Origin: Pseudoruminococcus sp964385235
Lineage (GTDB): Bacteria > Bacillota > Clostridia > Oscillospirales > Acutalibacteraceae
Assembly (NCBI GenBank): GCA_964385235.1
Contig: CAYLOD010000004.1
Coordinates: 1-44,357 of the forward strand
Length of the DNA stretch: 44,357 nucleotides
Direction of reading: 5' to 3'
Shown here piece after piece: positions 1 through 7,506 of the stretch. Below the pieces are notes generated by a model, which was not told the DNA's origin, did not search any database, and saw only the letters and a program-made list of their open reading frames with translations. Within the stretch, counting starts at the first letter, position 1; every line of letters begins with the position of its first letter. The translations under genes and the position numbers were made by a program.

Positions 1-397
1 TCTTAAGGTAAATATAAGCCGACAGAGAGCAGCAGGCGAACTTTAGGATAAGCAGCGGCGCCATCATATATGGAACCGCTTTGCTCGGAAACAGCATAGT
101 TATCCAAAAAAACGGACTTGTGATCATATAAAAGCTGTACGAGCCGATTATATCCGCACCGAGATCGGTAGTATTGCTCCAGCCGAAATTACCGCTTTGC
201 AGAGAATCATGTATCATCTGGTAAAACGGTATCTGCTGAACGTTAAAGTCGCCGTAATAAAGAAAATAACCGTCGTCCTTTATTATAAACGGCAGAAAAA
301 ACATAAACGCGACTAAAAGCGGAATAAAAAAGGCTTTTAGATAATAATGCCCGTTTTTATTATTTAAAAGTGTATTTTGTGGAACGGAATTATCCAT
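1..397 (-). CDS. YfhO-family membrane protein, N-terminal part (cut by window edge)
   Basis: The - strand reads from ATG at 397 to the window edge without a stop, giving 132 residues of a larger protein. A ribosome binding site (GAGGAG) lies just upstream. Residues about 20-40 form a first membrane segment. It is followed by a GDFNVQQIPFY stretch and a DLGADIIGSYSFYMITSP stretch, the pattern I recognise from the outer loop of YfhO-type proteins. These are large multi-span membrane proteins of Firmicutes related to GT-C glycosyltransferases and linked in Bacillus and Listeria to glycosylation of lipoteichoic acid. A second hydrophobic segment starts near residue 100. The family usually runs to 800-900 residues, so most of the gene lies outside. 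The family call rests on motif memory only; the exact substrate is unknown. Confidence 0.8.
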   Translation of the reverse strand, partial: MDNSVPQNTLLNNKNGHYYLKAFFIPLLVAFMFFLPFIIKDDGYFLYYGDFNVQQIPFYQMIHDSLQSGNFGWSNTTDLGADIIGSYSFYMITSPFFWITMLFPSKAVPYMMAPLLILKFACCSLSAYIYLK

Positions 398-452
398 TGT
401 AAAGTCTCCTCTTTTATCTGCCCAAAAAACAGGGATATAATGACATATGTTG

Positions 453-481
453 ATTTTACCATATTAAACGCTAAAATTCAA
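453..481 (-). promoter_or_regulatory. Sigma-A-type promoter of the YfhO-family gene
   Basis: On the - strand, -35 TTGAAT (476-481) and -10 TAAAAT (453-458) are separated by 17 nt, and TG precedes the -10 as in extended -10 promoters. The expected start is near 446, about 50 nt upstream of the ATG at 397. Confidence 0.65.
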
Positions 482-731
482 CGCATTTCAATTAAAAAAT
501 CCACGGTGCGCCCGCAGGCAAGACGTAAGGTCATTTTTCGCCATGCGGTGAAAAGCTATGATAATCATAAGGGAAATTTGTGTACCGCGCCGGAAGTATT
601 TTGAATACTGCAGCTCATGGGCAAATGCTTCTCCGCGCGGATATAAGCGTCCCTCAGCGGTTCGCTGCACTTGGCGGAAACTGCACGTGACAGAACACGC
701 TAAACCATCGCCATGCCCGACACGCAGAAAA

Positions 732-758
732 GCAGCGGCTTATGACCTTAACCGCTGC
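732..758 (-). terminator. Possible terminator hairpin downstream of comM
   Basis: GCAGCGG (732-738) pairs with CCGCTGC (752-758) across a 13-nt loop. Read on the - strand the stem is followed by TTTTCTG, so it could end comM transcripts. It lies 300 nt past the comM stop and its T-run is short, so the call is weak. Confidence 0.35.
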
Positions 759-815
759 CATTTCAAGCATAGCTTCATTGAGGGACCGGATTCCACACTG
801 AAGTGATAGATGTTT

Positions 816-920
816 CCCGTTGGGCTCCGTCCCGTTGGGCTCCGTCCCGCCGGGCTCCGTCCCATTGGGCTCCGTCCCGCCGGGCTCCGTCCCATTGGGC
901 TCCGTCCCATTGGGCTCCGT
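816..920. repeat. 15-bp tandem repeat, seven copies
   Basis: Seven head-to-tail units follow the pattern CCCGTTGGGCTCCGT. Variation is confined to three positions in the middle (GTT, GCC or ATT). The units abut with no spacers, so this is a minisatellite and not a CRISPR array. Because 15 is a multiple of 3, all frames stay open and give artefactual pentapeptide-repeat ORFs. A second 15-bp GC-rich array, of different sequence but also containing CCCCGTT, lies at 43478-43537. Confidence 0.95.
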
Positions 921-1061
921 ACAGCCGCCTTGGGAAAGGGCATATAGGGTACGACAGCCGGCTTATTCCGTCCCGGAGGAAATGCAGCACATATTTTAAT
1001 TCATATACTCTATAACAAATCAGGAAGCCATTTGCTTTTATTTTTTGCTGCCGAAACGTAT

Positions 1062-2597
1062 TTAATGTAAACCCGCAGACCAATATTTTTTGTCTAAATT
1101 CCTGAACTGAATAGCCTCAAAAACATGGTCGCGTTTAATCACCTCGCTGTTATCCATATCGGCAATAGTCCGTGAAATCTTTAATATTCTGTCGTACGCT
1201 CTGGCTGACAGACCCATTGCGTCGAACGAACGCTGTATGACCATATTTGCCGAATCGTCAAGCGGACAAAATTCATGGAGCTTATCCGATGTTATCCTCG
1301 CGTTGCACGTTATCGACGTCCCTTTAAACCGTTCAAGCTGTTTTTTTCTCAAAGCATTCACTCTGGCGCGTATTACGGCAGAGGTTTCTCCCTTTTCATT
1401 CGAGGAAAGCTCCTCGAATGTAACCGGCTGAACCTCGATATGTATATCAAGTCTGTCAAGCAGCGGTCCCGATACCCTTGAAAGATACTGATTGACCGAC
1501 TTCCTGCTGCAGATGCACCGCTTTGTCGGGTGGCCGAAGTATCCGCACGGGCAGGGATTCATAGCGGCGATAAGCATAACGGAGCTGGGGTAGCTTATCG
1601 AGCCGCTCGCGCGGGAAATCGTGACTATGCCGTCTTCAAGCGGCTGACGCAGAACTTCCATTGCCGTCCTGTTAAATTCGGGAAGCTCGTCGAGAAAAAG
1701 CACACCGTTATGCGCAAGAGAAATTTCCCCGGGGCGCAGAACCGAACCTCCTCCCGCAAGGCCCGCGGGAGAGATAGTATGGTGCGGAGAACGGAACGGC
1801 CTCTCGGTAACGAGCGACTGTCCGTCGGGGATAATACCGGCAATCGAATGTATCTTTGTCGTTTCTATCATCTCGTCAAAGGTCATATCCGGCAGTATCG
1901 AGGGGACGCGCTTCGCGAGCATACTTTTGCCCGCTCCCGGACTTCCCACCATGAGTATATTGTGACCGCCCGCCGCGGCGATCTCAAGCGCGCGCTTTGC
2001 CATTATCTGACCGCGTACGTCGGAAAAATCATAAGAAAATGTGGTTTTTACATTATTCTTCGTAATCTTTTTATATGGCAATGTTTCTTTCTGCTTGCGC
2101 AGGATTGAAATAAGCGACCCGACTTCCTTTATGGGATAAATGTCAATGCCCTCTACGACAGCGCCCTCGGCCGCGTTTCCCTCCGGAATGAACATTCTGC
2201 GAAAGCCGAGGGACTTAGCCTCTAAAGCCATCGGCAGAACTCCGTTGACAGGGCGGACCTCTCCCGCGAGCGACAGCTCGCCGATAAAAACAGCGTCATC
2301 AAACGTATCGGAAAAGGCTCCCGCAGCCGTTAAAACAGAAATAAATATCGGCAGGTCATAGAGCGCGCCTGCCTTTTTAATATTCGCGGGGGCAAGATTA
2401 ACGGTTATTCTGCTCTGCGGGAACGTAAAGCCGCTGTTTTTAATCGCGGAACGAACCCGATCGCGGGATTCCTTGACAGCCACGCCCGGAAGTCCGACAA
2501 TCTCAAATACCGGCAATCCACGCGCTATATCCGTTTCCACACATACGTTATACGCGTCTATTCCATATATTCCCATGCTGTTGATTTTAACTACCAT
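1062..2597 (-). CDS. comM: ComM/YifB-family AAA+ ATPase (Mg chelatase-like)
   Basis: The product has 511 residues. An N-terminal ChlI/Lon-protease-like fold (about 1-170) begins with a SMGIYGIDAYNVCVE stretch. The AAA+ core follows, with Walker A GSPGAGKS (about 218-225), Walker B LFLDELPE (about 300-307) and a Cys-rich CPCGYFG...RCICS patch, then a Mg_chelatase C-terminal domain. ComM of naturally competent bacteria is a hexameric helicase that promotes branch migration when foreign DNA is integrated; in Clostridia the family is near universal and its role less certain. I chose ATG 2597, with GGAG 9 nt upstream, over the ATG at 2627. The latter has no ribosome binding site and lies upstream of the start point predicted from the promoter at 2629-2657. 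The length is normal for the family. Confidence 0.93.
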   Translation of the reverse strand: MVVKINSMGIYGIDAYNVCVETDIARGLPVFEIVGLPGVAVKESRDRVRSAIKNSGFTFPQSRITVNLAPANIKKAGALYDLPIFISVLTAAGAFSDTFDDAVFIGELSLAGEVRPVNGVLPMALEAKSLGFRRMFIPEGNAAEGAVVEGIDIYPIKEVGSLISILRKQKETLPYKKITKNNVKTTFSYDFSDVRGQIMAKRALEIAAAGGHNILMVGSPGAGKSMLAKRVPSILPDMTFDEMIETTKIHSIAGIIPDGQSLVTERPFRSPHHTISPAGLAGGGSVLRPGEISLAHNGVLFLDELPEFNRTAMEVLRQPLEDGIVTISRASGSISYPSSVMLIAAMNPCPCGYFGHPTKRCICSRKSVNQYLSRVSGPLLDRLDIHIEVQPVTFEELSSNEKGETSAVIRARVNALRKKQLERFKGTSITCNARITSDKLHEFCPLDDSANMVIQRSFDAMGLSARAYDRILKISRTIADMDNSEVIKRDHVFEAIQFRNLDKKYWSAGLH

Positions 2598-2628
2598 TGT
2601 TTTTTTCTCCAGATAAATTCTTGCCATA

Positions 2629-2657
2629 ATTATACAACAGAGTTAAGTTTTTAGCAA
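2629..2657 (-). promoter_or_regulatory. Sigma-A-type promoter of comM
   Basis: TTGCTA (2652-2657) and TATAAT (2629-2634) are separated by 17 nt on the - strand. Transcription should start near 2622, which leaves only the ATG at 2597 available as the comM start. Confidence 0.65.
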
Positions 2658-2735
2658 TAATCACTGTGAATTTACCTTGATTAATCAGTTAAATTTGAAA
2701 TAAAGAGAAATTTCACAATTAATATAAAATATACA

Positions 2736-2764
2736 TTGACTTATCGGAACAAATAGTGTATTAT
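2736..2764 (+). promoter_or_regulatory. Sigma-A-type promoter of the SigH-like gene
   Basis: TTGACT (2736-2741), 17-nt spacer, TATTAT (2759-2764). The start is expected near 2771, about 26 nt before the ATG at 2797. It is divergent from the comM promoter about 80 nt away. Confidence 0.7.
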
Positions 2765-2796
2765 TTATTAGTACGAGAGTGCGGCGAGGTGAAATA

Positions 2797-3366
2797 ATGT
2801 CTGACAATCATTTTAGTGAGCTTTCAGATGATGACCTTGTGCATTTATCAAAAAATTCCGATGAGGACGCCTTTCGCGAGCTTGTGCTGCGCTATCTTTA
2901 TTTAATCCGCTCTGTAGCCATGAACTACAGGGGCAGCGGTCTTGAGCCTGACGACTTGATTCAGGAAGGACTTTTGGGACTGCTTTCAGCGGTAAAGAGC
3001 TTTGATGATTCAAAGGGAACGTTCAAGGCTTACGCGGCGGTTTGCGTAAAAAACAAGATTCTCTCCGCCGTGCGTTCCGCGCTCAGCGACAAAAATAAAA
3101 TCCTTAATGATTCTGTTTTTTTTGATGATGAATCGGGGCTTTCCGCGGACTATTTTTCCGAGCCCGAAGCTGTGGTTCTCTCCAAGGAATCCGCCGAACG
3201 CCTTAAAGCCGTGATCAAGGGGAATCTCACCGAGCTTGAACAAAATGTACTGTCGCTTTATCTGCTCGGATATTCATATTCCGAGATCTCCGAAAGACTG
3301 TCGATAGACGAAAAAGCCTGCGATAACGCTATGCAGCGAGTACGCAGAAAGCTCAGGAGCAGCTGA
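2797..3366 (+). CDS. sigH: RNA polymerase sigma factor, SigH-like
   Basis: A sigma-70 family protein of 189 residues. Region 2 is visible as the DDLIQEGLLGLLSAVKSFD and FKAYAAVCVKNKIL stretches (about 52-90). Region 4 is the helix-turn-helix SYSEISERLSIDEKACDNA followed by MQRVRRKL (about 158-187). Both blocks resemble Bacillus subtilis SigH (compare its SYQEISDELNR...IDNALQRVKRKL), the factor that drives early stationary-phase and sporulation genes. The length is slightly below the 218 of SigH. ATG 2797 is preferred over GTG 2779 because GAGGTG stands 7 nt before it. A consensus sigma-A promoter lies directly upstream. The SigH assignment is by resemblance; another sporulation or general sigma-70 factor is possible. 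Confidence 0.8.
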   Translation: MSDNHFSELSDDDLVHLSKNSDEDAFRELVLRYLYLIRSVAMNYRGSGLEPDDLIQEGLLGLLSAVKSFDDSKGTFKAYAAVCVKNKILSAVRSALSDKNKILNDSVFFDDESGLSADYFSEPEAVVLSKESAERLKAVIKGNLTELEQNVLSLYLLGYSYSEISERLSIDEKACDNAMQRVRRKLRSS

Positions 3367-3475
3367 GCCGATATTGCCCTAAGTAGCTTAATGAAGAGCG
3401 TTGTATTCAATCAAAGGCGGCGGGTCAAAACCGTCCTGGGGCAAAATTATTATTTACCAAAGCGAGGTTAATCAA

Positions 3476-3760
3476 ATGTACGAAGACAAGACTCTCATCT
3501 GTAAGGAATGCGGCAAGGAATTTGTTTTTACTGCCGGCGAACAGGAATTTTACGCATCAAAGGGTTTCGTAAACGAGCCGCAGAGATGCAAGCCCTGCCG
3601 TGACGCGAGAAAGAACGCATCAAAGCCCGAGCGTGAAATGTTTACGGCTGTATGCGCGGCATGCGGCGGCGAGGCTAAGGTTCCCTTCAAGCCCCGCGAA
3701 GACAGACCTGTATATTGCAGTGAATGCTTTGCTAAGATGAGAGAGAATAATACTTTATAA
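3476..3760 (+). CDS. Small zinc-ribbon protein
   Basis: A protein of 94 residues with four CxxC pairs: CKEC (about 9-12), CKPC (about 38-41), CAAC (about 60-63) and CSEC (about 80-83). They make two probable treble-clef or zinc-ribbon sites. The first half (FVFTAGEQEFYASKGF) is the pattern of the small 'probable zinc-ribbon domain' proteins common in Clostridia, whose function is unknown. There is no signal peptide or membrane segment, so it should be cytosolic, binding nucleic acid or protein. ATG 3476 has GAGG 9 nt upstream; an upstream in-frame ATG at 3401 lacks one. The gene is 109 nt downstream of the SigH-like gene and probably shares its transcript, which ends at the terminator at 3786. 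Confidence 0.82.
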   Translation: MYEDKTLICKECGKEFVFTAGEQEFYASKGFVNEPQRCKPCRDARKNASKPEREMFTAVCAACGGEAKVPFKPREDRPVYCSECFAKMRENNTL

Positions 3761-3785
3761 TTTTAAGTTTATTCGGACAATAATT

Positions 3786-3834
3786 CCCCGGTACCGCCTG
3801 CGGCTTTAAAGCCGACAGTACCGGGGGATTTTTT
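3786..3834 (+). terminator. Rho-independent terminator after the zinc-ribbon gene
   Basis: CCCCGGTAC (3786-3794) pairs perfectly with GTACCGGGG (3818-3826), followed by a run of seven T. The loop holds a second palindrome, CGGCTTTAAAGCCG (3801-3814), so the structure is a stem carrying an inner hairpin. Confidence 0.85.
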
Positions 3835-3895
3835 AATGGCGCGGTACATTCGCATATGATATATCAGCGGCACTCTTATACTTCAGACCTTACGA

Positions 3896-3931
3896 AAAGC
3901 GGGGGCGGATCCCATATGGAATCCGCCCCCC
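3896..3931 (-). terminator. Terminator of the rpoBC operon
   Basis: A 10-bp stem, GGGGGCGGAT (3901-3910) with ATCCGCCCCC (3921-3930), starts 14 nt past the rpoC stop. On the - strand it is followed by GCTTTTCG. The T-run is short but the stem is very strong. Confidence 0.7.
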
Positions 3932-3944
3932 TGTTTTCTGTATT

Positions 3945-6900
3945 TTATTCAATGCCGCCTGTCATAGAACTTTCGTCTCTATACTCTACATCTCTGTAGC
4001 GGCGCATACCCGTACCGGCAGGAACGAGCTTGCCTATGATGACGTTCTCTTTAAGTCCCATAAGCGGGTCAACCTTGCCCTTGATGGCCGCATCGGTCAA
4101 GACTCTCGTTGTTTCCTGGAACGACGCGGCGGACAGGAACGAATCCGTCGCGAGCGACGCCTTTGTGATACCGAGAAGCATCGGTGTGTAGGTCGCCTCC
4201 CGCAAGCCCTCCTCGCCGTTTGCTGTCCTCTCTTTGATTTCATCGTTAGCGGCATAAAGCTCGCTCTTATCAACGAGAGTAGTCGGCAGAAGCTTTGTAG
4301 AGCCGTTATCGTCGATTCTGACTTTCTTCATCATCTGACGGATAATGACCTCGATATGCTTATCGTTAATATCGACGCCCTGCATACGGTAAGCTTTCTG
4401 AACCTCCTGAATAAGGTAGTTCTGCACGGCTTCCGTACCCTTTATGGCGAGAACGTCGTGCGGGTTGACAGAACCCTCCGTAATCATCTCGCCTGCCTCG
4501 ATAACCTGACCCTCCTCGACGCGAACTCTCGAGCCGAAAGGAATCAGGTATGATCTTTCCTCGCCTGTTTCCTCGTTATAAATAACGGCATGGCGGTTTT
4601 TCTTAATCTCATCAAATCTTACTACGCCGGGGATCTCACTGATAATAGCGAGGTGCTTAGGCTTTCTGCCCTCAAACAGCTCCTCAACACGGGGAAGACC
4701 CTGTGTAATATCCTCCGCGCCGGCGACGCCGCCCAGATGGAAAGTTCTCATCGTGAGCTGTGTACCCGGTTCGCCGATTGACTGCGCGGCAATTATGCCG
4801 ACAGCTTCACCTACGGTCACAGGCTGACCGTTAGCAAGGTTCGATCCGTAGCAGCGCATACAGACGCCATGCTTTGCGCGGCAATGAAGAATGGAACGTA
4901 TCCTGATATGGTCGACACCTCTGCCGATTATTATGTCGGCCTCCTCGTCACCCATAAGTTTATCCTTGGATACAAGAACCTCGCCTGTCGCTTCATCAAC
5001 AAAGTCCTCGCAGAGATAGCGGCCGAGAAGTCTTTCATGGAAGCTCTCGATAGATTCGTTGCCCTCCTTGATTTCAAATACCTCGATACCTTCGGAGGTA
5101 CCGCAGTCCTCCTCTCTGATGATAACGTCCTGCGAAACATCAACAAGGCGTCTTGTGAGATATCCTGAGTCCGCGGTTCTCAGAGCTGTATCGGCAAGAC
5201 CCTTACGGGCGCCGCGCGAGGATATAAAGTATTCCAAAATGTTAAGACCTTCACGGTAGTTAGCCCTGATCGGGATTTCGATAGTCTTACCTGACGTATT
5301 CGCGATAAGCCCGCGCATACCGGCAAGCTGTCTGATCTGGCTCATAGAACCGCGCGCGCCGGAGTCAGCCATCATGAATATAGGATTGTAACGGTCAAGG
5401 TTAGCCTGTAGAGCGTCCGCGACATCGTTCGTAGCGGTTTCCCAAACCTTTAGCACCTGCTCGTAGCGCTCCTGATTAGACATAAAGCCGCGCCGGTACA
5501 TTTTCGTTACCTTGTCAACCTGAGCCTCGGCGCGGGCGATGATCTCCTTCTTTGCAGGAGGTATCTCCGCGTCGCAAACCGCAACGGTGATTGCGCTTTT
5601 TGTGGAATATTTGTATCCCTGAGATTTAATGGCGTCAAGCACAACTGATGTTTTCTGTGTTCCGTGTATTTTTATACATCTTTCAATAATTTTCCCAAGC
5701 TGCTTTTTGCCGACAAGGAAATCTATCTCAAACTTCAGCGCGTTTTCGGGGACAGATCTGTCAACAAATCCCAGATCCTGAGGAATGGGACGGTTGAATA
5801 TAATCCTGCCGACAGTCGTGTCTATAATCCCCGTCTTAACCTTGCCGTTGACCTCTACAGACCTTCTGACCTTGATTTTCGCGTGCAGGCTTATATACTT
5901 TGCGTCATATGCCATTATAGCCTCATCGCAGTCGCGGAAAATCTTGCCCTCGCCCATCTCGCCGTCCTTATCGAGCGTCAGATAGTATGAGCCGAGAACC
6001 ATATCCTGTGTGGGAACGGCAACGGGACGTCCGTCGGACGGCTTTAAAAGGTTGTTTGAAGCGAGCATAAGGAACCTTGCCTCCGCCTGAGCCTCTGCCG
6101 AAAGCGGAACGTGAACAGCCATCTGGTCGCCGTCAAAGTCAGCGTTGAACGCGGTACACGCAAGCGGGTGGAGCTTGAGCGCTCTGCCCTCGACGAGGAC
6201 AGGCTCAAACGCCTGAATACCCAGCCTGTGGAGCGTCGGCGCGCGGTTGAGAAGCACGGGATGACCCTTTATAACCTTTTCGAGAGCGTCCCAAACCTCC
6301 GGCTTTGCCCTTTCTACGGCCTTGCGGGCAGCCTTGATATTGCCTGCCGTATTATTCTCTACAAGTATCTTCATGACGAAGGGCTTGAACAGCTCAAGCG
6401 CCATTTCCTTGGGCAGACCGCACTGGTAGATCTTAAGCTCCGGGCCGACAACTATAACCGAACGTCCCGAATAGTCAACACGCTTGCCGAGCAGATTCTG
6501 GCGGAAACGTCCCTGCTTGCCCTTGAGCATATCCGAAAGTGACTTGAGCGCTCTGTTGTTGGGGCCTGTAACGGGCTTGCCGCGTCTGCCGTTGTCTATA
6601 AGCGCGTCAACAGCCTCCTGAAGCATTCTCTTTTCGTTTCTGATTATAATGTCAGGCGCGTTAAGCTCAAGAAGTCTGCTGAGTCTGTTGTTTCTGTTGA
6701 TAACCCGTCTGTAAAGGTCGTTAAGGTCGGACGTCGCAAAACGTCCGCCGTCAAGCTGAACCATAGGACGTATATCCGGCGGGATAACCGGGATAACATC
6801 GAGGATCATCCACTCGGGCCTGTTGCCTGAAATGCGGAAGGACTCTACTACCTCAATTCTCTTGAGAAGCCTTACCTTCTTTTGACCGGAAGCGTTCTCA

Positions 6901-7484
6901 AGCTCCTCCTTAAGCTCTGCCGACAGCTTGTCTAGGTCAATCTCGGCGAGAAGTTTCTTAATAGCCTCGGCGCCCATCATCGCCTCAAAGTCGTCCTCGT
7001 ATTTTTCCTTGAGATCTCTGTATTCCTTCTCCGTCAGGCACTGCTTTTTCTCGATTTCCTTAACGTCGCCGGGGTCTGTAACAATATACATGGCAAAGTA
7101 CAGAACTTTCTCCAGAGTTCTCGGTGAAATATCGAGCATAAGTCCCATTCGCGAGGGGATTCCTTTAAAGTACCATATATGCGATACCGGCGCCGCAAGC
7201 TCTATGTGACCCATGCGCTCGCGTCTTACCTTTGAGCGTGTTACCTCAACTCCGCAGCGGTCGCAGATCTTGCCCTTATAGCGAATTTTCTTATACTTGC
7301 CGCAGTGGCATTCCCAGTCTTTCTGCGGACCGAATATCGTTTCGCAGAAAAGTCCGTCGCGTTCGGGCTTAAGTGTACGGTAGTTTATGGTTTCAGGCTT
7401 TTTGACTTCGCCATGTGACCACTCTCTTATTTTTTCGGGTGAAGCAAGACCTATCTTAATAGATTCAAAAACGTTAAATTCCAT
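3945..7484 (-). CDS. rpoC: DNA-directed RNA polymerase subunit beta'
   Basis: The product has 1179 residues and is the catalytic-cleft subunit of RNA polymerase. It shows the N-terminal zinc site (Cys59, 61, 74, 77), the active-site Mg2+ loop NADFDGD (447-453), the SGARGSMSQIRQLAGMRGL bridge-helix region in the middle, and a second zinc site near the end (CGTSEG ... CRAKHGVCMRC). Length and lack of large insertions match the Gram-positive type. The gene follows rpoB by 22 nt with GGAGG before the ATG at 7484, so the two are co-transcribed. A strong hairpin just past the stop ends the operon. Confidence 0.99.
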   Translation of the reverse strand: MEFNVFESIKIGLASPEKIREWSHGEVKKPETINYRTLKPERDGLFCETIFGPQKDWECHCGKYKKIRYKGKICDRCGVEVTRSKVRRERMGHIELAAPVSHIWYFKGIPSRMGLMLDISPRTLEKVLYFAMYIVTDPGDVKEIEKKQCLTEKEYRDLKEKYEDDFEAMMGAEAIKKLLAEIDLDKLSAELKEELENASGQKKVRLLKRIEVVESFRISGNRPEWMILDVIPVIPPDIRPMVQLDGGRFATSDLNDLYRRVINRNNRLSRLLELNAPDIIIRNEKRMLQEAVDALIDNGRRGKPVTGPNNRALKSLSDMLKGKQGRFRQNLLGKRVDYSGRSVIVVGPELKIYQCGLPKEMALELFKPFVMKILVENNTAGNIKAARKAVERAKPEVWDALEKVIKGHPVLLNRAPTLHRLGIQAFEPVLVEGRALKLHPLACTAFNADFDGDQMAVHVPLSAEAQAEARFLMLASNNLLKPSDGRPVAVPTQDMVLGSYYLTLDKDGEMGEGKIFRDCDEAIMAYDAKYISLHAKIKVRRSVEVNGKVKTGIIDTTVGRIIFNRPIPQDLGFVDRSVPENALKFEIDFLVGKKQLGKIIERCIKIHGTQKTSVVLDAIKSQGYKYSTKSAITVAVCDAEIPPAKKEIIARAEAQVDKVTKMYRRGFMSNQERYEQVLKVWETATNDVADALQANLDRYNPIFMMADSGARGSMSQIRQLAGMRGLIANTSGKTIEIPIRANYREGLNILEYFISSRGARKGLADTALRTADSGYLTRRLVDVSQDVIIREEDCGTSEGIEVFEIKEGNESIESFHERLLGRYLCEDFVDEATGEVLVSKDKLMGDEEADIIIGRGVDHIRIRSILHCRAKHGVCMRCYGSNLANGQPVTVGEAVGIIAAQSIGEPGTQLTMRTFHLGGVAGAEDITQGLPRVEELFEGRKPKHLAIISEIPGVVRFDEIKKNRHAVIYNEETGEERSYLIPFGSRVRVEEGQVIEAGEMITEGSVNPHDVLAIKGTEAVQNYLIQEVQKAYRMQGVDINDKHIEVIIRQMMKKVRIDDNGSTKLLPTTLVDKSELYAANDEIKERTANGEEGLREATYTPMLLGITKASLATDSFLSAASFQETTRVLTDAAIKGKVDPLMGLKENVIIGKLVPAGTGMRRYRDVEYRDESSMTGGIE

Positions 7485-7506
7485 TTAATATGCTCCCTCC
7501 TGACCA

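Larger units (their letters stand above)
398..1061. other. Gene-free stretch between the YfhO-family gene and comM
   Basis: No open frame here has a ribosome binding site or recognisable protein. The stretch holds the promoter at 453-481, a hairpin at 732-758, and the 15-bp tandem repeat at 816-920. The rest (about 482-731 and 921-1061) shows no RNA gene that I recognise; I looked for SRP RNA, RNase P RNA and tmRNA signature sequences and did not see them. Confidence 0.6.

Noticed and set aside
482..815. Small structural RNA gene (SRP, RNase P, tmRNA, 6S)
   Set aside because: None of the conserved core sequences I know for these RNAs is present; only one hairpin stands out.
816..920. CRISPR-like array
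   Set aside because: Units of 15 bp abut each other with no spacers, and no cas genes are near.
740..943. ORFs full of GRSPMG/GRSPAG or DGAQW pentapeptide repeats
   Set aside because: They are reading frames of the 15-bp tandem repeat, open in several frames at once, with no ribosome binding site or conserved flank.
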